From NCBI GenBank assembly GCA_036365515.1, contig CM070873.1, forward strand, positions 21,689,257 to 21,753,256: a DNA stretch of 64,000 bases, in the 5' to 3' direction. The notes under the pieces were generated by a model, which made no database searches, was not told where the DNA came from, and was given only the letters and a program-made list of their open reading frames with translations. Shown in pieces: positions 23,477 to 36,277 of the stretch; position 1 is the first letter of the stretch; every line of letters starts with the position of its first letter. The stretch is from Torymus aiolomorphi. Taxonomy: Eukaryota; Arthropoda; Insecta; Hymenoptera; Torymidae. A program made the translations under genes and the position numbers.

Positions 23477-25230
23477 CGCACAGGCGTGTAAACGCGTGGA
23501 AGGCAAAGCCGCGCGTTTGCGGGAGGTGACAACTTGGAAAGTTTCGAAAGCAGCTGAAACTCGTCGGTGTGCTGCGCTGCGATTTTAAGTTGTTAGATAG
23601 ATTCCGGCGTGATTCTGCGCGCAGAGACGCGTACGCGTGTGTGTGTATAGAGACGCGTGTTTGGCGGAGAATGAGGTTTGAAGTTATGCACATATACACG
23701 GTGCTTTGATTAGATCGTATATTGATTTTTTCCGTTGTGTTGCTTAACGTTCAGAATAGGAGAGGGATATTGATTAAATTAGAGCATTTTTAAATGTGGC
23801 TTAAACTTCTGTAAGTACCGGTTTATATATGATTTGAATTTCCTCTATTTCTTACGGTTTCTAAATATTAAGATATGTTTAAATTTGGTAAATATGTGTA
23901 TCTTTATCTATTATTAAATTTTACAAGAAACGTTTACAAGTAGTAAGTGTACACGTAGAATACTTATGAATTCAATTAGTTTAAATTAAAAACATTTAGC
24001 TAATATTTTAGAATATTCCACATACAGCAAAATAACCGGTAAATAAACTTGAAACTAGTTGATACTTTTCAGATTACTAAAATTCACTTCAACAACTGCC
24101 ACTATGCCTAAATAAGGAACATATTTAATAACCCACATTCAATAATTCAGCCGTTCAAAGCACCGAAATATACCGCTACAGCATCAAACCCCCTAACCTG
24201 CAACGCTAACTCGCGAAATAAATAAGCCCCGGAGCGCAACCAGTGCACCGCTTCCACCTTAGCAAATATAATACCACACTTCAGCCATTCCCCCGCTGCT
24301 GCCTCGGTGGTCGAAATCTGCAGCGACATGAGGGCCAGAGCGAGAGATTCTCTCTCCGTCTCTCGAAATTGGTCGTCTGCGGGCTACCCTCCCGCGTTCG
24401 TTAGCGCCGCTTTGCCAATCAGCCGAGTAATATTTCCCCCGGGACTTTGCGCAGAGACGTGCGCATACACACACACGTAGTCGAGTGCGAGGGAACGAGA
24501 TCTTAATTCATTGGTTTGGGATCGCGAAATCCGGCTTTGATCGTCCGAGCGCGAGATGTGTGTGAAAGGAGCTCTGAGTTCTAAGGTTCTCTTTTTTTGC
24601 CTCTTCCTCTCGTGCAGCCGGATAATTCCGTTAAGAGGTGGTCCGGCGCATGGACTGATTGGTGTCTCCTTCGGTATTGGGTAAGGGATGATCCTTCAAA
24701 GCATTGAAAAGTCGAGGGAGCGAGTATTGACTGCCGGTCGACTCTTGGATTTTCGAAGACGCTGAAAGGAGAAGTTGTCTGCGCGTCGTTGATTTTTTCG
24801 CTGCGGGAATTCTTCGAGGAGTCTCGCGTATGTGTAAAGCTTTGAATTTCAGTCCCGTCGATGCTCAATAGTTTCTAACGTGATTGAGTTTGTTTTTACT
24901 GTCGGACCGTTATATTGTGTAGCTAATTGTATTCGATAATGGTATTTAACTAAGATATTAGCGTCAGAAATACTAAATTACAGTTTATTATATACTCTGA
25001 AATATTAAAATGTCGTGAAATAAAAGCCATATTTTTGCTTCAAATTAAACATTACTTTCCATGTAAAAATATCCTTTCAACATAAGTTCTTCATAAATTC
25101 ATCAATTCAAAAAGCAACGTAAACAGAGTTCAACGCTTCGTTCAACTTTTTCCACCCATAATTTTTATAACAACAGCGCAACTGCAACTCTCGCAAATTC
25201 CAATAATACCATTCAGCATAATTATCATAA

Positions 25231-25260
25231 TTTTTTTTCCTCTTTCTGCTCGCAGGTAAG
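25231..25260 (+). promoter_or_regulatory. Candidate recursive-splicing (ratchet) site 2
   Basis: A strong pyrimidine tract (TTTTTTTTCCTCTTTCTGCTC) is followed by GCAG|GTAAG; junction 25255/25256. Same structure as the sites at 10045 and 56715. Confidence 0.5.
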
Positions 25261-25372
25261 CGCACACTTCGAGCTGGCCGCAGTTGTAGCACAGTAGCTG
25301 AAAAACCGGTTCCCGCCCAGCCGCGCGACATTTACACGCTACACCGATTCCCGCCCGAGAGGTAATGAAAAT

Positions 25373-25373
<1 letters not shown>

Positions 25374-25423
<50 letters not shown>
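25374..25423. repeat. (CT)n microsatellite
   Basis: About 25 CT units, with one CTGT interruption, near the centre of an island. Confidence 0.95.
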
Positions 25424-28400
25424 CGCCTTTCTTTCTTTCCTTCCAGCGAACCGATGGCAATTAAAATTTCGCGTTATTACAAACACGCGGTAGTCCCTTC
25501 CTGACCAGTGGATTGACCAATCCCTGTCACGGCAGTTAATCCGCGAAAGAACAAATGTACACCTCAGTACTTCAGCAGCGCGAGGACAATGGATTTTAGG
25601 GGACCTCGTCCTCCCCTTTTGTTCCTCACGATCGATGCTAATACAGCGCGGGGGGAGACAAAAACCGAGCCTAGTTTACATCGAGCGGAAGCGAGCGTTC
25701 GTAATGTCAGCCAAGTGGTTTAATGGGTTCACGAGTCTTAACCAGCGAGCGAAACGGCTTTTTCTGTCGTCGGGAGGGAGAGGGAAAGACAATTGCCCCC
25801 TCCGACAACACCCGGCGATTTATTTCCATTTTGAGCGCACTTTTTGCTCCTCTCGAGTGAATGCGTCGTTCCTCCTTGCCCTTTTGCTTAAGTTTTGTTC
25901 AATGAATTGAGCAATTGTTTAAATCTGTTGTAGACGATCATATTTTTTCAGCTTATTCCGTATAAATTGCTCTTTTAAATTCTTCCTCGTATAACGATTC
26001 ATTATCAATTTCACCCAAGAACGCGCCGGAAAAATGCCATTAGTTACGGAATTAAACTTCAAAGCTCATTCGAGTGAAATATATGTCAGGGACATCGTTA
26101 TCTGGTCCATTGAAGCATCTCTGATCACGGTCTAATTAAACTTGGTAATCTTGAAATTACAAAGGTGCAGCGTTCCTAAGCGATTTTCAGACTGTTATTG
26201 AGATTCAAGAATTTAGCCAATCATCAGAAAATTGTTAGAATTACATCGAGGGTCCTTTGACTTATTATTGCACGTCTTTTGTATGATTTTATCCAATGCC
26301 ACACTTACTTATTGCTTAGCACTTTGACAAATGTGGTTATTTTTAAATAAACTAGATACGTTTTAGAAGGTCGATGAGAGACATTGAACATTCAGATCAT
26401 AAAACATTGTTGAGGTTATATACAAGCATTGAAAGTTAAGATTTTTTACGTATAAATGTTATAACCCTTCATTTAGTTTATAACGTTTTATTAATATTGC
26501 ATATTTGATTTTTTAATATACATTGTTGGCAACAAACAATTTTGGTTCTACCAATACAACAATAAATTTAAACAATTTTCAACTCCACTGAACTTTATAT
26601 AAAAATCGTAAAAATACATGTTCGATTATTTGTACAAGGTGACTATTTACATTGCTTTTGTTGGTTGTCATTCAATATCAACAAATCAATTGAACAATAA
26701 CTGTAATATAACAGTAAATACAATATTTTCCAATAAAGCTGAAAAAGTTTGAAAAACGAGATCCCAGCCAACAACACATCAGAAAACCCAACACCATAAT
26801 AACGTTGTAACAGCGCTCTCCTCAGTCTTCGAAAAGCAAACAGCAATCTAGATCACGTTACCTCTCTTCCTCTCCATTTTTCCTCACGTCAATATATCCC
26901 ACCGCCTCTGCCGTACATCTTGCGCCAAACCCCCGAAGGCCTACAGTTGGAAATCATCTCTGACCCAGCGACCGACCGGCAACCCCTTATCCCCCTGCGC
27001 TCGCGCCGACAGGCCGCTCCTCGTCATTACGGACAATAAGTAGTCGCCGTAACCGCCGCGGAAAGGAGAACGCGCGAACAATCGAGGGTAATGGATGCCT
27101 TCCAGGAAAAGTTACGACCGCGCCCGCGCAGAAAAAAAAAACGATCGCGCTCGGCTTTTGATTTGCTTCCGGAGCGGCGGGAACTGTTGCGAAAGGTTAG
27201 AGGTACGCGCGCGGACGATTGGATTTCTTAATTGGGCCCCTGGAATTTTCCTGTAAATCGCTTCGCTTCGACTTCGGTTTAATCGCTGGGAAAATAGGGG
27301 GAAGTGACGAGGTGGAGGTTCTTGAACTGCAGAACGCTTTTGAGATGGTTTCTAATATTGCTGTAACAATGCATGTTTAATTGTTGCTGGAATCAATGAT
27401 CCGTAAATATACATTTGTCAGAAGTAGTAGAAATAATGTAGAGTTATATAAATAACTTTGATGCACGGTGATAACAACAGCTTTTCCGTACTCTCGACTT
27501 TTTTCATAAAATAAAAATGTGAATATCGGTGAAATGTTTTTATTTTGATTTTAAAACGACACTTTCTGTCAACATTAATTTTACTTCATGGCCTTCGGCT
27601 AATAGAAAAATGATTTTCCGGAAAATTGAGCGTAACATTTTTTACTTATAAATAACGGTTCTGTTGAGATAAAAAAACATATTTTATCGAAATTGCACTT
27701 TATGCAGCATATACGTTGCTGTAAGTGTATTACTGAAAAATAATTTACTTTTCTAATTTGTTAAAGCTGTTTATACACTGTAAAGTTGATAAATTTTCCT
27801 AAAAAGTTGTTCGAGCGAATATATTTATCTTTTTAATTGAATAATTTACAAGAAAAAGTTACATTCGTTTATTTTTAATTCAAAAGTGCATTTCATTCCA
27901 TTCTTTGTGGAAAAAACTGCAGTCAATTTATAACCAACTAACTCTTTTTATAAACCATGCCTTACGACAAGTTACGTAAATAATTTTCTATCCCATAAAC
28001 TTTCATGTCCCGTAGCTATTTGCAGGCTGAATGATCAGCGCTTACATTAAACAGTACCCAATAAACCGCAATGATTGAATTTCCGTGAAATTACCATAAA
28101 GAGTGGGAAGTAACTGAATTCTTTCAACCTTCTTCCACGACGAAGAGGAAGGACTTAACAGCGCATACTCAAAAACAAAACTATATCCAACGAAAGTTGG
28201 AAAAGCGTTGCCTTATACGCACTGCTTACACACTTCCCACGCGCAGCTATTGTTCGGCATAATAAGTGCCTATAGCAGCGCAGGCGCGAGGAAGAAACGA
28301 GTTTAGTAGTGCGACCCCGATGCACACACGGCTGTCTAGGGAAAACGCGATTGGCTGTGTCGTCGTCGCGTCTGGCGGATTTTGGGACGCCAGGGAGCGA

Positions 28401-29412
28401 TGAGGAAGTTTCCAGTGCGTATGGAGGATCCGAGATAGGAAGGTTTCGGGGTACCGAGGGTATATCGTTTATTCGGAGGATTGAAGCGTGGTTTTTCGGA
28501 AGGTTATTCGAAGGGTCTTGCGAAGTCTTATCTTGGAAATGTACGTAGTAATTGCTCTAATATGCATATTTTTTCTGAAGCTGTGATTCTTACAATTGTG
28601 GTTGATTAAAGTCTAAAGTAGAATTTTCTAATAAATGAAAAACAATGAGGATGTGGTGAATTTTTGTAATTCAAAGTAAACATGCTGGTACTTTAAAAAT
28701 TAAAATATGTATATCGATGCAAACCAAGAGCATAAAATCGTTAAAATAAACTTATCGAATTTCGAAAAATACGATCAAAAAGAATGTTCCATTCCCGATT
28801 TCAATTTCCTGATATTGGAGTACTGGTATTCCATTTGTTAAAAATTTTCAATATTTCATATTCGAAAACCACTTATTTTTGACGATTTTTATTTAAAATT
28901 CATAGTACTTCTATTCGTAAATTGCCTTCGAAGCGCGACCGCGCTCCTTGCTTAGGTAAATACAGAACTTAAATAATAAGTAACAGTATATTGCTATCAA
29001 TTCAATATTTCTTTCTGGAGTTTTTATAGTAAAATAAACTTTTGAAATTTGATTTTTCAAATACTAGGAATGGTATTGAATCGAAAAATGAAAAAGCAAT
29101 TGAATGAATATTTTTAGTATTCCTCGGTAAAATAATCAAAAATAAAATAATTTGTCTCATACCCTGTCGGAAAGTGTTGTCTTCCCACCCTGCTCTCACG
29201 GCCGAAAGTGTCACATTCCCTCACGCCTAGAAACTGCGACGCGCATGCGCGTTTCTCTAATTTTCGGCCCGGCTGGCGGCGCTAGTCGGCAGAAAATTAG
29301 AAACGTGCATAAGCCTCGCAGTTTTAGGAGTGAGGTTATGTGGCACTTAAGACCCTGAGATCAGGGTGAAAAGATAATAATATACTTTCCTCCAGGGAAT
29401 ACATGAGATAAA

Positions 29413-29545
29413 ATAGTATACGCAACACGGGAGGGAAGTAGAACATCTCAACCCGCGTGTTTACCGCGTTAATATCACACGCGGGTTGCCGGGGTTGGGA
29501 TGTCTTACTTCCCTCCCTTGGTGCGTAATGTACTATTCTTGTGTC
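29413..29545. repeat. Short palindromic element (hairpin)
   Basis: About 130 bp with imperfect inverted arms: the left has ACACGGGAGGGAAGTAGAAC then CAACCCGCGTG, and the right has CACGCGGGTTG then GATGTCTTACTTCCCTCCC. The right end (ACTTCCCTCCC...ATGTACTATT) is also found at 51587-51616 (ACTTCCCCACCC...ATGTACTATT), so it is a dispersed palindromic repeat. Non-coding. Confidence 0.6.
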
Positions 29546-30388
29546 GAAACAATTTATTGAAATTACAATGCACATGCTTCTTTTAAAAAAACATAATTAA
29601 ACATATATGTTTTATCATGCTTACTTTTTAAGATACATCAGTCGTATCTATTCATATAAATCTTCTCTCCGCAATAACTTCGTTTTATCTGGCAACAAAA
29701 ATCATTACCAAATCTGACTTAAAACCATCGAAGGTCTCACGTCCCCGCGTTTCTCATCATCCACACAAAGTCGCGCACGCAACGCGAACCTCAGTTGCGC
29801 GCGTCGAATCAAACTCATCTTTCTCTCGTCCCTTTATTTTTATTTCGTCGCTCGCTCGCTCGCTCGCTCGCAGCCAATGAATACGGAATGAAATGAATGC
29901 GGAATGAAGGGCGAAACCTCTAACTTTCCCGCTCTTTTTGCCCGCCTGCTTGCGCGCGCGCGAGGAGAGAATCGCTAACGCTCGCGAGGGAGTTCGGACA
30001 AACACGCGCGCGCGAGCGGCTTGGGAATTTTAGTATGCGAGTGAAAGTTTGGAAGGGGGGAGGTGCCGAGATGTGTTGGGATTTGAGAGTTTTTTTTCGC
30101 CGAGTGAAATTCGAGGAATATACTTTTTGATTATTATTATTATTATTTTTTTTTTTTTTTGATAATTCGGGTTGGTGGAACATTTTGATAGATGAATTAG
30201 TGAAATTTCAATCAGGATTTAAACATCAGACCAGGCAATGTATTTCTAAATCTTTGTTTTAATAATTCTAAGAGTTTAGAGTCAATATTATCGTATTGCG
30301 TTGAAATTTTCTTATTTATTCATCACAGCTATACATACGAAACGTTTCAAAGTTATTTCCTTTGTCTTAAGGTTGCATTAACCGTGAC
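29546..30388. other. Non-coding; skewed island with (GCTC)n
   Basis: Island at about 29690-30180 with a GCTC tetranucleotide run (about 29847-29870), CGCGCGCG runs and a strongly G-rich right arm. A poly-T run follows ATTATTATT near 30130-30160. No gene recognised. Confidence 0.5.
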
Positions 30389-30608
30389 GGGTCTGAAGTT
30401 TGCAATGTTGGAGGGCAACGAAATGAAAAAAAAAAATTATTTTGCTTCATGGCTGTACTAATTATATTAATTTTGTATGTAAATTTAGTGTTTTATAGAA
30501 TAAAATAACTTTATAACAAAGATTTAGATGAAATTTCTATTGTTCAATAACTTAAATTAATTGTAAGAAATTATTTCGTTGCATTCCAACGATGCAAACT
30601 TCAGACCC
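30389..30608 (+). mobile_element. hAT-type MITE (family 1), copy C
   Basis: GGGTCTGAAGTTTGCAATG at the start and CAAACTTCAGACCC at the end, with the interior as in copy A. Flanking sequences share only GTGA, so no clean 8-bp duplication is visible; the site may have decayed. Confidence 0.8.
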
Positions 30609-31517
30609 GTGAGGTCCCTGCCAAAAGTTTGTTTTTCACATTAATACTGCGATAAATAATTATGTAAAGCAATTGATCAATTTTTAGTTCTCGCGATCGA
30701 TGTATTAATGCAATTGGAATATTATAAGCTTTAAAAATAAAAAATCAAAGCAAAATTGTAAACTTGGCACTTGTTATCAGGTAATATAAGCAATGATTTG
30801 GGGGATAAAAACAACTAAATCTACAAAAACGACAAAAATCTTTCGTTTACTGTGAACGTACAAAATTTCATGTATCTTATAAGTACAAGTCATACTTTTA
30901 AAAAATCACTCACTTAACTTTTCCATGCATTCGCGGCCCATTTACAATAGCTACATCTAATTTCACAAAAGAACGAATTCCAGAGCCGATCTACTCTCGC
31001 GCGTGCACATCAGTAAGTACCACTAAACCCTCTTACACCGATAATCCAAGTTACAGCGCCGTGTCCCGACATTACATCCAGTCCGATAACACCAGACCGA
31101 TAAATCGAAACCACGAGCCGGAGCAATAGCAATGAAATAATCTCCGGCAGCGATATAGCTGCCGCCAATAAGTCCTTCCCGGGCGGAAACACCTCTATTT
31201 GCATGGCAAAGTGAAAATATCCAGAGAGAGAGATATGGCACAGAGGGATTCCACCGAGGCTTATTGTTGCCGACCCAAGCTTTTTCAGTTTTGGCGGAGA
31301 GCTGCTTATAAATCGGGGACAATGGGGCACACGGGTTTGGCCGTTTCGGCAGGGTTCCTGCGCGGTGTTATTATTATTTTAGGGAAGGGGCGGTGAATTA
31401 TGGTAGAGTCTATTTTGTTTTAGGTGCTGTTAGTGTTGGTTCATTGTAAATATAGTTAATGGTTTTTCAAAAGTAGCGGAAATGTAGCAAAGTATTCGTA
31501 ATTTTATTAAATACTAT
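30609..31517. other. Non-coding; skewed island
   Basis: Island at about 30930-31450. A single copy of the GAACGTTCATA-type repeat lies near 30836-30877. Overlapping minus ORFs (31010-31330) lie in the island; no domain is seen in them. Confidence 0.5.
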
Positions 31518-31525
31518 ATTCTCTG

Positions 31526-31721
31526 ATGGGTCTGAAGTTTGCAACGTTGGAGTGAAATGAAATAACAAAATAATTGATTTTAATTTAAGGTTATACCAAT
31601 TAACATTAATTTGATGTATAGATTTAGTGTTTTATATTATAAAATAACTTTATAACAAAGGTTTAGATGATATTTCTATTGTTTAATAATTTTAATCAAT
31701 CGTATGAAATTATTTCGTTGC
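31526..31721 (+). mobile_element. hAT-type MITE (family 1), copy D, 3' end deleted
   Basis: An intact 5' end (ATGGGTCTGAAGTTTGCAAC) and interior, but the last 25 or so bases are missing. ATTCTCTG lies directly before it (31518-31525) and again directly after the break (31722-31729), so the original 8-bp target duplication survives. The lost end probably went by deletion between two ATTC microhomologies: one in the element, one in the duplication. Confidence 0.8.
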
Positions 31722-34700
31722 ATTCTCTGAATGTAAAATGGAGAAATTTGACATTCATTCAGAGCAGTGAGTGTCTGCTACTTAAGTGGCGAATATTTAC
31801 GTATCAAAGTAATGTTAAATTTTCATTATCAAATAATGAATGTACCCACTATTGAAACAGAGAATATCGATTATTCTGAATTAGTTATACGTATCGCTGT
31901 TTTGCATTTAGAGAGTAGATAAATGCAAAGTGTATTCGAAGTTATGTACTAATACCGGATTACCATTTTAATATTTTTAAATGGAAACATAATTTGACAA
32001 AAGATAAAAATGTATTTAATTTTGTGCTTAAATTTAGTTTAAGAATAAAAAACTTTTCGAAATTTTATTTCATTTTTGCGAAAACAAATATCTGTAATCT
32101 CCCAAACATCTCGAGCAGAAGACCTAAACTCCTCTAATTATAATCATAGATTTATATCTGTTGGCGCTGGCAGAGTTTGAAATATTTAACGCTTTCATTT
32201 AATAATATAATTATAATTTATCTCGCAGATACAGGTTGCCACAAGCTAATTCGGATTACACTTGCAGATTACGGCGCGGTAATGAAACGGTTCCACTTTT
32301 CGCTCTGCTGGCCTCGCAAGCTGGTTTTCTTATTTTATAAAACCGCCTGCTAACTTTTTCGCCTCGCCGTTTCGTGTACCGTGTCATGTAACTTAACAAA
32401 TTTCGTAAGAAAAGAAATTTTGCTGATTCTATTTACACTTATAATGCCTTACGGTTAATAGAAACTTTCAAAATGCGATGATTTCGGAGAATGAGTTTGA
32501 GCTGAGAGAAGTGTTTCAGTACAGAATAAAATGGTTTTACAGAAAAAAATTCAGAATAGTGTCGTAAATTTTCATATGTTTGTAGTGAAATTTCTTACAG
32601 TTTGATACAAGCGCTTTTTCACAGCTAAAGTTACTATGAGGATAAATATCTTACCTAAATCCTTATTTTAATATTATTTTGTGCTATAAAACAATAAATA
32701 TATAAATATTATGATTCTTAATCTAAGAAAAGTTTCTTTTACTTTTACCGTGTCCAACGATATAAACTTGGAATCTTTACGTTATTTATACCAGACGTGC
32801 AGATAATTTCGACAACCACTCTCATCACATTCTTCAAAAACATCGACCTTTAAAATAACATCCAGCTTCACAAAGCTTATTACGATCACATAACTCAAAC
32901 CTTCCCTAACGCCCCGGCCATTCGACAAAAGCAGCACCCGGGGCCGCGCGAAAAACACGAATCTCGCTTCTTTTCGATTTCAGAGTACGTGCGACGACGA
33001 CGTGTGATTCATGCGCGCTTCCGTCCGCTTTGAACTGGCCCCGAGCTGTCGCGCAGTCTCAATGGCTTTCATTGTCACCGCGTTCGCGCACTCTTCACGC
33101 TCCTATTGCTCTCGAGCGCTATATTGCCGTCTAGCTGTGTGAAGCTTGACAAAAAAATGAATTTCTGATATTATAGGCTTCGTGCTCGCGTGTGGAACTG
33201 TACTTTTGTGCTTTTCGAGGGTACTTGAATAAGTACGGATGAATTATTTTTCTGTTTTCTTCATTTTTGTACGTTATTGATTTATAGGATGTTGGTAGTG
33301 TTCCAATTATAAATTATTTGTTAATTTAATGTAATAAAATTAATATACTCAAATCACTCAAACATTTCGAAACATTTTACAGGCATGAAATTCGAATTTA
33401 CCGCCGCTGCATTTGACCGATTAAAAATCCCGAAAAAAAAAGAGATCTCTCGCAGTCACTAATGAAACTAAGACCTACAAAGGCAGCGTGGCGTCAAAGG
33501 GAATCAGGCCAGCGTGCGAGAGAGAGAGAGAGAAAAAAACGCTCATCCGAGCAAGAAACGTCGCTTTTCAAGGGTCACAACTTAGTCACGGGATTGCCCT
33601 TCGTTTGTAAGCGCGTGTACCACGTCACCTCATCCCGAAAACTTTTCCGTCTCTCTGCTTTGCACGGAAAATAATATATGTGCACGCGTGCGAGAGTCTT
33701 TCATGGATGAGCAAGTCGTGGCTCGGTGAAAAATGAGCATCTCATGATTTATGTCCGGTCTTTGTTTTTTCTTCCGTCCTCCCCCGCCTGCCATTTTCGT
33801 GCAAGTTTTCACACCAGCGCCGAAAAAGAGGGTCGCGTGCGCTTGAATTTTAAAGGCGAGAGAGCTGCTGCTGCTGCTGCACGGCGGGGGTGCGAGATTA
33901 AAAATAGATCGGTCGCCGTCCGGTGGAGCGAGAAGGGCCGGGAAAGTAATGACTGGATATTTACCGGGAGTATGATTGTCAGTGTTGAGCGAGCGCGCGG
34001 GAGAGATTTTTACGAAATTTTTTTTTTGCGGGTCGATGAACTGCTGGCTCTGAAAGGCATTTGTGAAAAAATAGCTATTATTAGACGTTGAAGGAATTGA
34101 CTGAAATGTTTGCGTAGTTTTTAGTGAAAAATATTGTTAGATAGTGATTATTGGTAGAATGTTGGCCTAGTGCTTTTATAATCTTGCGGAAATGTAATTT
34201 GCGAATAAACTTGAATATAAGAAAGCAGTCGGTATAGTTTCAACAGAGGAGAAGAGCTATATAGAAATCTTTTAATAATATAATGTTTAATCGTGAAAGA
34301 AGACTTCAGTAATAATATTTATTAAAACCTTTTGTAGAACAAATTTCTGAAATATTTTAAAAACGTTTTAAAAACAATTCTAAAATATATGAACACTTTA
34401 TTTTTATAAGTTAACGTTTCATGAATAATACTCGGTCCACGACTGATGACACTTAAAAATAAAATGTCCCGTGTAGCTTGTGTTTTTAATAAAAGGCAAT
34501 TCTTTCATTTAAAATATATTTTGATTATAAGTGCACGACACTTTTAGTGCGTGAATTTATACAAAAATAAATATGACAGAGGAACAGAGCGTTGAAATCA
34601 TTGTTACACTTCGGTGAAATTGATCGACGTTTTATGGCCATAAAACAAGTTAATATATTTCAAATTCTTTTGACGCGGCGATTTTACGAGTCCCGGAATC

Positions 34701-34825
34701 CCAACTTTATAAATTTTAAAACCGCGCGCTTTTTCCACTCTCGAAAGCCGATAGAAAGAGCGGCCTATCGATTTTCGAAAGTTTCGTTTGAAACTTCTTT
34801 AGAAAGCGAGGATGGAGAGGGCGAG

Positions 34826-34830
<5 letters not shown>

Positions 34831-34892
<62 letters not shown>
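34831..34892. repeat. (GA)n microsatellite
   Basis: About 31 GA units; extends a chance plus-strand ORF. Confidence 0.95.
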
Positions 34893-34894
<2 letters not shown>

Positions 34895-35934
34895 CGCACG
34901 ATGCAAAAATTTGAGATACGAGTTTTACATTTTTAACTTATGCCTCATTTTGTAGCGTAACCATTAAACGGGGTTTATTCCCTCGTAAATTAATTCTTAG
35001 GCGAATATTCTTTTTACCGGAAGCCGCGTAAAACTTTATTCGATACTTCGCCTCGAGTGCAAGAAAAGTTTCAATATGCATGTATATTTTATTCCATTAC
35101 AAATTCAGGCTTGTTCTAAATAATCGTTTTTATTTCTTCTGTAGTAATATTTTATCTGTAATTGAAATAGTATCTATTATCATTTACATTTGCAACTGTT
35201 GATATTATAGTAGTGAGAGTAAAAGAAATCGCATCGAACGATCAATAAATATTTTAATCACAATTAGTTTCTTAATATTTATGATAGGAAAAGGGGAATG
35301 GCTAATTATTTTTAATTCCTAATGGTTTGGAAGTACTTTATTTTTTAATAAGCAGAAGTGATGAATAGAAAACATAAAATAGATTCTAATTTCTGACTAA
35401 CTTAACGGATACTTTTATTAGATATTGATGATTATCGTTTTAAAAAGTATTACATTAAAATTTTATGCATAAACGAATAAAATGGTCATTCACAAGGATT
35501 AAATATGTACAAAACAGAATAATTTAAAAAATAATATTTCTTTATTTAAAAATTAAATTTCTTTTTTGGAAATGAACGCTTCAGTAATATTATTTTATTT
35601 ACTGACACATATAAAAACAATTACTCACAACGTTCGTCAAAGCTTCCTTCGTTACCCATTTTTGGCGTTTCTCGTTACGTTCAGTAAAATTGTTACCATG
35701 ACGCGGCTTTTTACCGTGAACATCGCCAAACCTCAACCAAAAACTCTGTTTCCGTATTTGGACCAAATAAAAGCAAACAATCCTCCTTCTCAGGCATAAA
35801 TCACAACCTCCTAATGCTCCATTTACGTCGCGCTTAATTTACACAAAACGGCCCAGGTATCCCCCCCCCCTGCCCCCATCGCGCACGCACACACACGCTT
35901 ATCAACTCATTTCACTCGAGATGAACCTTTCGCT

Positions 35935-36034
<100 letters not shown>

Positions 36035-36124
36035 TTTCTGTCTCTTTTCTCTCTGGCTGGCCGCGGGCAATTGATGACTTGGCCGACCCACTTTCGACAC
36101 GCTCGTGGCCCAGATGCGAGGGCG

Positions 36125-36277
<153 letters not shown>

